From Limisphaerales bacterium (GTDB taxonomy: Bacteria; Verrucomicrobiota; Verrucomicrobiia; Limisphaerales; SXTU01), in the NCBI GenBank assembly GCA_009773355.1, contig WRPG01000006.1:37576-101575 (forward strand): 64,000 bases of DNA, read 5' to 3'. How positions within the stretch are numbered: the stretch's first letter is position 1; each line of letters starts with the position of its first letter. The notes beneath the pieces were generated by a model. The model made no database searches and was not told the DNA's origin. It saw only the letters and a list, made by a program, of their open reading frames with translations. This document shows, piece after piece, positions 45,942 to 54,174 of this stretch. Both the position numbers and the translations under genes were made by a program.

Positions 45942-46796
45942 ATGAAACACTCCCTCCTCACCGCCTCCCTCCTCACCACCCTGCTGCTGCCCGGCGCGGC
46001 CTTCGCGCAGAACGCCGCCGCGCTCGGGCAGGCCCTCACTTTCCACGCCTCGTTCGACAAGGGCTTCGACGCCGATTTCTCGCGCGGGGACAAAGCCGCC
46101 TTGGCCCGCACCAAACAGGGCACCGTGCCGCTCGCGGCGAACGACGAACTGAAGCTCGTGCCCGACGGGCGCTTCGGCGGCGGGCTGCACTTCACGAAGA
46201 AGGGTGGCACCCAGCCGCGTTTCAAGGGCGCGGGCGTGCTCGGCTACAACGACAAGAACTGGAGCGCCAGCGTCTCCGTCTGGCTGCGGCTTGACCCGGA
46301 CAAGGATTTGGCCCCGGGCTATTGCGACCCGCTGCAAATCGTCGGCGACGACACGAAGAAGGGTTTTATCTTCCTCGAATGGTCGAAGGACGAATCGCCG
46401 CGCCACTTCCGTTTCGCCATCCGGCCGAAGATTGAGCTGTGGAATCCCAGCGGCCTCGACTGGGCGAAGATGACCGACGCGCAGCGCCCGGCCGTGAACC
46501 TGCGGCGCGCGCCGTTCTCGCGCGAGGCGTGGACGCACGCGGTGTTCACGATGGCGAACATCAACGACAAGGCCAAGAAGCCCGTGGGCCGTCTTTATCT
46601 GAACGCCAAGCTCATGGGCAGCATCGAGAACTGGGACCTCACGCTCGGCTGGAACCCCGACGCCGTGCAACTCGTTCTCGGCGCTTCCTACGTCGGCCAC
46701 CTCGATGACCTCGCCGTCTTCAACCGCGCGCTGACCGACGCCGAGGTGAAGACGCTCAACGGCCTGAAAACCGGCGTCCGCGCGCTGCATCCGTAG
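45942..46796 (+). CDS. Secreted LamG/concanavalin-like domain protein
   Basis: A 284-residue protein starting at ATG 45942 (MKHSLLTASLLTTLLLPG), with a signal peptide ending AAFAQNAA. The rest is one LamG-type sandwich: LTFHASFDKGFDADFSRG, GGGLHFTKKG, WSASVSVWLRLDPDKDL, HAVFTMANINDKAKKPVGRL and YVGHLDDLAVFNRALTDAEV. It is similar in layout to the LamG insertion of the 724-4053 protein. The role is probably binding of the substrate glycan. It lies between two sulfatase genes, 35 bp after the first stop and 17 bp before the second start. Confidence 0.88.
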   Translation: MKHSLLTASLLTTLLLPGAAFAQNAAALGQALTFHASFDKGFDADFSRGDKAALARTKQGTVPLAANDELKLVPDGRFGGGLHFTKKGGTQPRFKGAGVLGYNDKNWSASVSVWLRLDPDKDLAPGYCDPLQIVGDDTKKGFIFLEWSKDESPRHFRFAIRPKIELWNPSGLDWAKMTDAQRPAVNLRRAPFSREAWTHAVFTMANINDKAKKPVGRLYLNAKLMGSIENWDLTLGWNPDAVQLVLGASYVGHLDDLAVFNRALTDAEVKTLNGLKTGVRALHP

Positions 46797-46813
46797 TCAA
46801 TCATTCCACTCAC

Positions 46814-48334
46814 ATGAAACGACTCCTTGCCATCCTCGCCCTTGTCATCGCATCCGCCGTCATCCACGCCGCGCCCGCGCAGCCCAACATCATCATCATG
46901 CTTGTGGACGACATGGGCGTGATGGACACCTCGGTGCCGTTCCTCACGGATGAGGCCGGCAAACCGAAGCGGTATCCGCTCAACGATTACTACCGCACGC
47001 CGAACATGGAGCGGCTCGCAGCGCGCGGCACCCGCTTCAACAACTTCTGCGCGATGAGCGTGTGTTCGCCAACGCGTGTTTCCATCATGACCGGTCAAAA
47101 CGCCGCGCGGCATCGCACGACGAACTGGATTAACCCGGACAACAACAACGCCGGTCCCAAAGGCCCGCCGGACTGGAACTGGCGCGGCTTGAAGCGGGGC
47201 GACGTGACGCTCGCCGGCCTGATGCAGGCGGGCGGCTACCGCACCATCCACGTCGGCAAGGGGCACTTCGGCCCGCGCGATTCCGAAGGGGCGGACCCGC
47301 GCAATCTCGGCTTCGACGTGAACGTGGGCGGCGCATCCATCGGCGCGCCCGCGAGCTACTACGGGAAGGACAACTTCGGCCTGAAGACCAAGCGTCCGCA
47401 GGCCGGCGTGCGCGGCCTGGACAAGTATCACGGCCAGGAAATCTTTCTCACTGAGGCGCTCACGCTGGAGGCGAACGCGCACGTCGCCGACGCGGTGAAA
47501 GCCGACAAGCCCTTCTTCCTCTACTTCGCCCAATACGCCGTCCACGCGCCGTTCAACTCCGACCCGCGCTTCGCCGCGAACTACGCGAACTCCGGCAAGC
47601 CCGCGAACGCCCAAGCCTTCGCCACGCTCATCGAGGGCATGGACAAGTCGCTCGGCGACGTGCTCAACCAGCTCGACAAACTGGGCGTCGCGGAGAACAC
47701 CCTGTTCATCTTTCTCGGTGACAACGGCTCTGACGCGCCGCTCGGCCACCAGCACGAGGTCGCGTGCGCCGCGCCCTTGCGCGGGAAGAAAGGCTCGCAC
47801 TACGAAGGCGGCGTGCGCGTGCCGTTCATCGCCGCGTGGGCGAAGCCGAATGCGAACAATGCCTTTCAGAAACGTCTGCCCATCGCGGCCGGAGCTGTCC
47901 AGAGCCAGCAGGCCGCCGTCTATGACATGTTCCCCACGCTGCTCGCGCTCACCGGCAAACCTGCTCCCGCAAGTCACCCCGTTGATGGCGCGCGCCTTGA
48001 CACGTTGCTCACCGGCAGGCGCGACGCCAGCCGCGAGGAGACGTTCCTCATGCACTACCCGCACTCGCCGCATCGCACCGACTACTTCACCACCTACCGG
48101 AACGGCGACTGGAAGGTCATCTACCACTACTTCCCGTCCGAGGTGTCGGAAGGCTCGCACTACCAGCTCTTCAACCTGAAGACCGACCCGTTCGAGCAGA
48201 AGAACCTTGCCGCGAGCGAGCCCGCCGCGCTCAAGCGCCTGATGCAGGGCCTCACCGCCAGTTTGGAGAAACAACACGCAGTTTATCCGTTGGACAAGGA
48301 GACCAAGCAACCGCTGAAGCCCCAGCTTCCCTGA
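46814..48334 (+). CDS. Type I sulfatase with CSPTR signature, secreted
   Basis: A 506-residue protein with a signal peptide (ends IHAAPAQ). It has IIIMLVDDMGVMD for metal and the active-site block CSPTRVSIMTGQNAARHRTT with Cys84. The canonical third position after Cys is Ser (CxPSR); here it is Thr, as in some confirmed sulfatases, so activity is still likely. VGKGHFGPRDSEG replaces the usual GKWH, and FLGDNGSDAPLG is the C-terminal metal block. The protein is of the arylsulfatase A-like branch. It belongs to the train after the LamG gene; the DUF1080-like gene follows 42 bp later. Confidence 0.9.
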   Translation: MKRLLAILALVIASAVIHAAPAQPNIIIMLVDDMGVMDTSVPFLTDEAGKPKRYPLNDYYRTPNMERLAARGTRFNNFCAMSVCSPTRVSIMTGQNAARHRTTNWINPDNNNAGPKGPPDWNWRGLKRGDVTLAGLMQAGGYRTIHVGKGHFGPRDSEGADPRNLGFDVNVGGASIGAPASYYGKDNFGLKTKRPQAGVRGLDKYHGQEIFLTEALTLEANAHVADAVKADKPFFLYFAQYAVHAPFNSDPRFAANYANSGKPANAQAFATLIEGMDKSLGDVLNQLDKLGVAENTLFIFLGDNGSDAPLGHQHEVACAAPLRGKKGSHYEGGVRVPFIAAWAKPNANNAFQKRLPIAAGAVQSQQAAVYDMFPTLLALTGKPAPASHPVDGARLDTLLTGRRDASREETFLMHYPHSPHRTDYFTTYRNGDWKVIYHYFPSEVSEGSHYQLFNLKTDPFEQKNLAASEPAALKRLMQGLTASLEKQHAVYPLDKETKQPLKPQLP

Positions 48335-48376
48335 CATCGAACAATCCACAGCGACGCGCACAAGTCGCCAGTCACC

Positions 48377-48979
48377 ATGAAAACCTTCTTTGCCCTGTTT
48401 GCCCTAATCGCCGTCTCGGCCGCCGCGCAGACCGACAAACCGTTGCTTCACGAGCAGGCGCTGCCGCCGGTCGCGGCCCCCAGCTTCAAGGAACCGCTCG
48501 CCGCTCCGTTCAACACGGTGAAGGGCAGGTGGACGGTCGAGGACGGCGCGTTGAAGGTCACGAACCTTCCGGAGGAAAAGCACATCCCCGTGCTGCACCA
48601 CAACGTGGGCCTGGCCGCGGCCGTCATCGAGTGCGAGTTCCGTTTCGACGGGCCGGGGCCGTTTCTGATTGGCTGCGACGCCGCCAAGCATGTCGGGCGC
48701 GTCGTGGTCAACGCGGCCGGCTTGAGCATCGCCGAGGATTCGGTGCAACCCTCGCATACGATTGCCAAGGTGCCGCTGACCGTGAAGCCGGATGAATGGC
48801 ACCAACTCCGCGTCGAGTGGAAGGGCGACCAGATGGCCGCGCGCCTCGATGGGAAGGAGCTTCGCGCGCAGCACGCTCATCTCGCCACGCCGAAGGCGCG
48901 CAGTTGGCTCGCCGCCGGTCAGAACGTGAAGGTCCGCAATCTGAGAATCAGCGGGGAAGCGACCGCACCGAAGCCATGA
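48377..48979 (+). CDS. Secreted DUF1080-like/concanavalin-type protein
   Basis: A 200-residue protein with a signal peptide (ends SAAAQTDK). Motifs NTVKGRWTVEDGALKVTNLP, AAVIECEFRFDGPGPFLI and DEWHQLRVEWKGDQMAARLD match the 3-keto-disaccharide hydrolase/LamG-like superfamily more loosely than the 25451 protein does. It probably binds or acts on a sugar in the periplasm. Its TGA overlaps the next ATG (ATGA), coupling it to the second DUF1501 gene of the train. The family assignment is moderate. Confidence 0.8.
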   Translation: MKTFFALFALIAVSAAAQTDKPLLHEQALPPVAAPSFKEPLAAPFNTVKGRWTVEDGALKVTNLPEEKHIPVLHHNVGLAAAVIECEFRFDGPGPFLIGCDAAKHVGRVVVNAAGLSIAEDSVQPSHTIAKVPLTVKPDEWHQLRVEWKGDQMAARLDGKELRAQHAHLATPKARSWLAAGQNVKVRNLRISGEATAPKP

Positions 48980-50436
48980 ACTGGTCACTCGCCCGCGCAC
49001 AGCGAAGCCACCTGGCTTCGCGCCGCGACTTCCTCCAAGCCGCTGCCGGTGGCATTGGCGGAGTTGCTCTGTCCGCCATGCTCGCGCGCGGGGCAGGTGC
49101 GGCGTCGGCAAATCCACTTTCCCCCAAGCCCGCGCCTGCACCCGCCCGCGCCCGCGCCGTCATCCAAATCTTCTGCCCCGGAGGCCTCAGCCATGTGGAC
49201 TCGTGGGATTGGAAGCCGGAACTGGCGAAGCGTTCCGGCCAGCCCTTCGACCCGACGGGCAAGCTCCAGTTCTTCGCGTCGAAGCCCGGCAACTGCCAGG
49301 GCAGCTACTGGCCGTTCCGCCAGCACGGGCGCTGCGGCCGCTGGATGAGCGACCTCTTCCCGCGCCTCGCCGCGTGCGTGGACGACGTCGCGTTCATCCA
49401 CTCGATGCAGAGCAAGTCCGCGCTGCACGGCCCCGCGATGTTCATGGCGAACAGCGGCTTCATCCTGCCCGGCTTCCCGAGCATGGGCGCGTGGGTCACC
49501 TACGGCCTCGGCAGCGAGAGCGAGAATCTTCCCGCGTTCGTCGTGCTGCCGGACCCGCGCGGCCTGCCGCCCGGTGGCGTCATCAACTGGGGCGCGGGCT
49601 TCCTCCCCGCCGTGCATCAGGGAACCACGCTCAACACCGACCCCGAGCAGCCGCCCATCGCCGACCTGTTCCCGCCGAAAAACTTCGCCGGCCTCACGCC
49701 GCAGGGCGAGGCGAGTGGGCGCAACTTCCTCCAAACCCTGAACCGCCAGCACGCCGCCGCGCGTGTGGGCAACACCGAACTCGACGCCCGCATCGCCGCC
49801 TACGAACTCGCCGCGCGCCTGCAACTCAGCGCGCCCGAAGTCACCGACCTGCGCGGCGAGACCGACGCCACCCAGCGACTTTACGACCTGGCTGACGAGG
49901 ACACCGGCCCCTTCGGCCGCCAATGCTTGCTCGCGCGCCGACTGGTAGAGCGCGGCGTGCGCTTCGTGCAGATTTACTGCGGCGCGGAGAACACGACCGC
50001 CCGCAAAATCCGCCCGAACTGGGACAGCCACGAAGACCTCGTGCGCGACCACGGCTACTGGGGCCGCGTGCTCGACACCGGCGCGGCGGCGCTCCTGCAC
50101 GACTTGAATGCGCGCGGCCTGCTCGACTCCACCCTCGTCATCTGCACCACGGAGTTTGGCCGCCAACCCGGCGCGCAAGGCAAGGGCCGCGACCACAACC
50201 CCGGCGCGTTCACCGCGTGGCTCGCGGGCGGCGGCATTCGAGGCGGCACGGCCTACGGCACGACTGACGAGCTGGGTTTCCAAGCCGCCGAGCACCCCGC
50301 CTACAGCTACGACCTCCACGCCACCGCGCTCCACCAACTCGGCGTGGACCACGAGCGCCTGAGCTTCTACCACAACGGCGTCCAACGCCGCCTCACCGAC
50401 GTGCATGGGCATGTCATCAAGGAGATTTTGACGTGA
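48976..50436 (+). CDS. DUF1501 family protein, Tat-exported
   Basis: A 486-residue protein starting at ATG 48976 with ASRRDFLQAAAGGIGGVAL, a Tat leader. DUF1501 motifs are IQIFCPGGLSHVDSWDWKPE, GFPSMGAWVTYGLGSESENL, VRFVQIYCGAENT, WDSHEDLVRDHGYWG, CTTEFGRQPGAQGKGRDHNP and DLHATALHQLGVDH. Residues 42-60 form a Pro/Ala linker (PLSPKPAPAPARARA), where the paralog has a heptamer repeat. It starts inside the previous stop and its stop overlaps the next GTG (GTGA). Its DUF1549 partner is at 54175. Confidence 0.92.
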   Translation: MNWSLARAQRSHLASRRDFLQAAAGGIGGVALSAMLARGAGAASANPLSPKPAPAPARARAVIQIFCPGGLSHVDSWDWKPELAKRSGQPFDPTGKLQFFASKPGNCQGSYWPFRQHGRCGRWMSDLFPRLAACVDDVAFIHSMQSKSALHGPAMFMANSGFILPGFPSMGAWVTYGLGSESENLPAFVVLPDPRGLPPGGVINWGAGFLPAVHQGTTLNTDPEQPPIADLFPPKNFAGLTPQGEASGRNFLQTLNRQHAAARVGNTELDARIAAYELAARLQLSAPEVTDLRGETDATQRLYDLADEDTGPFGRQCLLARRLVERGVRFVQIYCGAENTTARKIRPNWDSHEDLVRDHGYWGRVLDTGAAALLHDLNARGLLDSTLVICTTEFGRQPGAQGKGRDHNPGAFTAWLAGGGIRGGTAYGTTDELGFQAAEHPAYSYDLHATALHQLGVDHERLSFYHNGVQRRLTDVHGHVIKEILT

Positions 50437-50987
50437 GCGAAGTTCTTCCGCCACCCTTGCCCAAAGCGCGGCGCAAGTGGCTGATGCCGGTGGGTGTGGC
50501 TGCAACGGTGGTCGTGATGATGGGAGCGGCTTTTGTCTTCCGGTCTCTTGGACTTCACGACTTGCCCCACAGCAAATGGCGACGGGAGTGGAAGGATGCC
50601 GCCATTGCGACTGTTGAGAAACAAGCCTTGGACCGTGGCTGGGTCGAGAGGGAAGTCAGCACAGTCAAAGCGAAGTTGAAATCACAGGGGGAGGACGATG
50701 GCGGCTGGTTCTCCGGCAGCTTGTTGCTGATGAAGAACGGCGACTGGGTTGCCTACGCCAGCAAATGTTCCAAGGATGACTGGCGCATACGGGACATCTT
50801 CATTGCCCACGCCTCGGACGGAAAATGGTATTACTCCACCTATCACTTCTGCCTGGGAATGCTGAACTTGCGGGTGGAAGACCAACCCGAGAGCCTGACC
50901 AAGTTCATCGCTGCCTACTCGCTTCGCGAGTTCGATGGCCGCTCCGATGAGTGCCTGAAAAAAACCTGGCCGAACCCGACTCCATGA
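50433..50987 (+). CDS. Hypothetical membrane-anchored protein
   Basis: A 184-residue protein from GTG 50433, overlapping the upstream TGA (GTGA). The N-terminal Pro-rich LPPPLPKARRKW precedes one membrane helix, LMPVGVAATVVVMMGAAFVF. The rest is periplasmic, with a beta-rich domain (GSLLLMKNGDWVAYASKCSK, WYYSTYHFCLGMLNLRV). I do not recognise the family. Its base composition is slightly less GC-rich than its neighbours, so it may have been added to the train later. It is coupled to the FAD oxidoreductase by an ATGA overlap. Confidence 0.7.
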   Translation: MSEVLPPPLPKARRKWLMPVGVAATVVVMMGAAFVFRSLGLHDLPHSKWRREWKDAAIATVEKQALDRGWVEREVSTVKAKLKSQGEDDGGWFSGSLLLMKNGDWVAYASKCSKDDWRIRDIFIAHASDGKWYYSTYHFCLGMLNLRVEDQPESLTKFIAAYSLREFDGRSDECLKKTWPNPTP

Positions 50988-52597
50988 AAGCGACGCGCAC
51001 ACCAAAGTCCAACCGAGCCGCCCGGCAATTGGCCGCTTCCTCCCTCACCCCGGCCCTCTCCCGCTGGGAGAGGGAGAACGGCAGCCAGCGCGTCCGGCAA
51101 TCGAGCGCGTCCGACTTCAGCCCGTTGCGGACTGCGCTTCCCCCTCTCCCAGCGGGAGAGGGCCGGGGTGAGGGAGAACAGCTTGAAGTCAGACAAACAT
51201 TCCCCACAGCCGAAGGAGCCGGCAGTTCCACTCGCCGCCAGTTCGTTCGGGCCACTGCCACTGCCACGGCCTTCGCTTCTCTCGCCAGCCCCGTCCTCGC
51301 CCAGCCTGCCGGCAAATTGTCCGGCACCAAAACGCTCAAGACCGATGTGCTGGTCTGCGGCGGCGGTTGCGCGGGCATCGCGGCGGCACTGGCGGCGGCG
51401 CGGCGCGGGGCGAAGGTGCTGCTCGTCGAGAAAGCGCCGTTCGCCGGCGGCATCATCACCTGCGTCGGCCTGCCGTATTTCGATGGCATCGCGAACATCA
51501 AAGACAACCGCATCGTCGTGCGCGGCATCGCGCTGGAGCTGTTGTCCAAGTCCGGCGTCTGCAAGCCCGACGCCACCCACACGCAGAAGCACAACCCGAC
51601 CATCGGCAATTCCTTCGAGTTCAAGCTGCTGCTCGACCGCCTCATCCGCGAGCAGCGCGACCGGCTCACCGTGCTGTTCAACTCGATGGTCTGCGCGGTG
51701 AGCACGGCGGGCGGACGCATCCGCTCCGTGCAAATCGCCAACAAGGACGGCCTCGTGAGCGTCGAGGCGAACACGGTGATTGATTGCACCGGCGACGCGG
51801 ATGTCGCCGCGTGGGCGGGCGCGCCCTTCGAGCAGAACGCCGAGGTTCAGCCGCTCACCCTGCACTTCCGCATCGGCAACGTGAAGCGCGTGGGCAACCT
51901 CAGCTTGAACTGCCGCGCCGCGCTCGCGAAGGCGCAGGCGGCCGGCGAGCTGCCCTTCTACTACGGCCCCGGCGTGATGTTCCTCTTCCACGAGAGCGAG
52001 GTCTACATCCACGGCATCCGCGTGCCCGCGAACCCGACCGATGCCGCCGACCTTTCGCGCGCCGAGATGCAGGGCCGCGCGGATGCGTGGGCGATGTTTC
52101 AGGCGTGGCGGCGCGAGGTGCCGGGCTTCGAGCAGAGCTACTTCATCGAGGCGTATCCGTGGATTGGCGTGCGTGAGTCGCGTCGGCTCATCGGCCAATA
52201 CGTGCTCAACGAGGACGACCTGATGAAGGCCCGCCGCTTCGACGACGCCATCGCCACCGGCTGCTGGTATCTCGACCTGCACCCGAACAAGACCGTCATC
52301 GGCAGCGCGAACGACTTCGACCCGAAGAAAGTTCAGCCCGAGCCTTACGACATTCCGTATCGCTCGCTGCTGCCGCAGAAAGTGGAGAACCTGCTCGTCG
52401 CCGGCCGCTGCCACTCCGCCACGCGCGGCGCGCACGCTTCCACGCGCGTGACCGTGACCGCGATGGCGACGGGCGAAGCCGCTGGAACGGCGGCGGCGAT
52501 GGCTGCGGCAGCGAAGAAGAGCCCGCAAGAAATTGGCGGCGTGAAAGTGCGCGAGGCGCTGAAGACTACCGGCGCGGGGCCATTTACCGACGCATGA
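50984..52597 (+). CDS. FAD-dependent oxidoreductase with displaced Tat leader
   Basis: A 537-residue protein starting at ATG 50984, which overlaps the upstream TGA. The Tat motif TRRQFVRATATATAF begins only at residue 83; residues 19-64 (LTPALSRWERENGSQ to LPPLPAGEGRGEGEQ) are encoded by a palindromic repeat. The FAD Rossmann motif is TDVLVCGGGCAGIAAALAAA, followed by VLLVEKAPFAGG, and the C-terminal NLLVAGRCHSATRGAHASTR is typical of FAD-dependent oxidoreductases in PVC catabolic clusters. It probably oxidises a sugar or polyol in the periplasm. No ATG, GTG or TTG lies between the repeat and the Tat motif, so the long n-region seems real. Confidence 0.88.
   Translation: MKATRTPKSNRAARQLAASSLTPALSRWERENGSQRVRQSSASDFSPLRTALPPLPAGEGRGEGEQLEVRQTFPTAEGAGSSTRRQFVRATATATAFASLASPVLAQPAGKLSGTKTLKTDVLVCGGGCAGIAAALAAARRGAKVLLVEKAPFAGGIITCVGLPYFDGIANIKDNRIVVRGIALELLSKSGVCKPDATHTQKHNPTIGNSFEFKLLLDRLIREQRDRLTVLFNSMVCAVSTAGGRIRSVQIANKDGLVSVEANTVIDCTGDADVAAWAGAPFEQNAEVQPLTLHFRIGNVKRVGNLSLNCRAALAKAQAAGELPFYYGPGVMFLFHESEVYIHGIRVPANPTDAADLSRAEMQGRADAWAMFQAWRREVPGFEQSYFIEAYPWIGVRESRRLIGQYVLNEDDLMKARRFDDAIATGCWYLDLHPNKTVIGSANDFDPKKVQPEPYDIPYRSLLPQKVENLLVAGRCHSATRGAHASTRVTVTAMATGEAAGTAAAMAAAAKKSPQEIGGVKVREALKTTGAGPFTDA
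51040..51176. repeat. CCCTCACCCCGG inverted repeat between start codon and Tat leader
   Basis: The left arm 51040-51074 starts ctccctcaccccggccctct; the right arm 51141-51176 ends ggccggggtgagggag. Each arm has its own inner hairpin (ctctcccgctgggagag and ctctcccagcgggagag). Confidence 0.93.
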
Positions 52598-52645
52598 AAG
52601 CAACGTGTTTCACCAGCAGACCGGCAAACGGTGCCGGGCGCGTTG

Positions 52646-52797
52646 TGGAGTGCGGTGACTTGTCACCGCTTTCCGCAGGCGACTTGTCGCCGTCGAGTTC
52701 GGACGCGCGTTCGACTTCGACGGGCCGCTTCCGCGCGGCCCTGCTTCGCCGACAAGTCGGCGAAGCGACCAAAGCGGTGACAAGTCACCGCACTCCA
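52646..52797. repeat. Inverted repeat with 27-bp perfect arms, intergenic
   Basis: The arm 52646-52672 (tggagtgcggtgacttgtca...) is the exact complement of 52771-52797 (...gtcaccgcactcca). The inner blocks ggcgacttgtcgcc and gccgacaagtcggc also fold on themselves. It lies between the FAD oxidoreductase stop and the SGNH gene start. Confidence 0.93.
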
Positions 52798-52856
52798 AAG
52801 GCTGGCGCTCCCCGTTGCCACGATTCTCCACACCCAAACCACTCGAATCTCCGTCC

Positions 52857-54155
52857 ATGAACTTGCCCTCCATCACCAAACTGATTGCTCTCGTCGCCTT
52901 CGGCTCGACCCTCGCCGCCGAGCCTGCAGACTTTCCGCTCGCCCCCGCGCAGGAGTGTCGCCCGCGCGCGGGCTTGCCGAGCTTCTTCGCGAAGGCCACG
53001 ACCGCCGGGGCCGAGGTGAAAGTCGGCTATCTCGGCGGCTCCATCACGGCGCAACCGGGCTGGCGACCGAAGACGCTCGCGCATTTCCAGAAAACTTTTC
53101 CCACGGCGAAGTTCTCGGAAATCAACGCGGCCATCGGCGGCACCGGATCGGACCTCGGCGTGTTCCGGCTCAAGCAGGACGTGCTCGACGCGAAGCCAGA
53201 TCTGCTGTTCGTCGAGTTCGCGGTGAACGACGGCGGCGCGGCCCCGGAGCAGATTTTCCGCTGCATGGAGGGCATCGTGCGGCAGACGTGGCGCGCGCTG
53301 CCGCAGTGCGACATCGCGTTCGTTTACACCATCACGGAACAGCTCGCGCCACCGATGCTGGAGGGCAAGTTCCAGCGCGCCGCCAGCGCGATGGAGAAGG
53401 TCGCCGACCACTACGGCATCCCCACCATCCACATGTGCATGGAAGTCGCGCGGCTCGCGAAGGCCGGCAAGCTGGTGTGGAAAGCGCCGTTGCCCAAGAC
53501 GCCGGAGGAGAAGGCGAAGCTCGGCGACCAGTTCGTCTTCGCGCCGGACAGCGTGCATCCGCACGTCGAGACCGGGCACGAGCTGTATTTGCAGGCCGTC
53601 GCGCGCTCGCTGCCGGTGATGCGCGAGGCATCGAAGACCGCCGGGCCGCACAAGCTGGGCGTGCCGTTCACCGCGACCAACTACGAGCACGCGAAGCTTG
53701 TGCCCATCAACGCCGCCACGCTCTCAAAGGACTTCGCCCTGCTCGACGCGAAGACCGACGCCTTCGGCAAGCGGTGGGCGAACCGCATGACCGCGCTGCA
53801 CAAAGGCTCGCAGCCGGGCGCGACGCTCACCTTCAAGTTCAAGGGCACGCGCGCCGCCATCTACGACATCATCGGCCCCGACTGCGGACAGGTCATCGTG
53901 ACGGTGGACGACCAGCCGGCGCGCACTGTCCCACGGTTCGACAGCTACTGCACCTACCACCGCCTCGCGACGCTGGGCCTCGGCACGGAGTTGCCCGACA
54001 AGATCCACACGGTCAGAATCGAGATTCACGCGCAGCAGCCGGACAAGGCGAAGATTTTGGCCACGCGCAACAACAAGATGGACAAACCCGAGCGCTTCGA
54101 CGGCACGGCGTTTTATCCGGGCGCGATTCTGCTCGTCGGTGAACTGATGAGGTAA
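52857..54155 (+). CDS. Secreted SGNH/GDSL-like hydrolase
   Basis: A 432-residue protein starting at ATG 52857 (MNLPSITKLIALVAFGST), with a signal peptide ending TLAAEPAD. The SGNH blocks are modified: block I VGYLGGSITAQPGW (GGSIT in place of GDSI), block II AAIGGTGSDLG, block III FVEFAVNDGG and block V DSVHPHVETGHE. The C-terminal 150 residues (PGATLTFKFKGTRAAIYDII) form a beta-sandwich typical of this PVC group. It likely deacylates a sugar outside the cytoplasm. It lies after a 27-bp-arm palindrome and 19 bp before the last DUF1549 gene. Confidence 0.85.
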   Translation: MNLPSITKLIALVAFGSTLAAEPADFPLAPAQECRPRAGLPSFFAKATTAGAEVKVGYLGGSITAQPGWRPKTLAHFQKTFPTAKFSEINAAIGGTGSDLGVFRLKQDVLDAKPDLLFVEFAVNDGGAAPEQIFRCMEGIVRQTWRALPQCDIAFVYTITEQLAPPMLEGKFQRAASAMEKVADHYGIPTIHMCMEVARLAKAGKLVWKAPLPKTPEEKAKLGDQFVFAPDSVHPHVETGHELYLQAVARSLPVMREASKTAGPHKLGVPFTATNYEHAKLVPINAATLSKDFALLDAKTDAFGKRWANRMTALHKGSQPGATLTFKFKGTRAAIYDIIGPDCGQVIVTVDDQPARTVPRFDSYCTYHRLATLGLGTELPDKIHTVRIEIHAQQPDKAKILATRNNKMDKPERFDGTAFYPGAILLVGELMR

Positions 54156-54174
54156 CTTGCAATCATCCCCCGCC

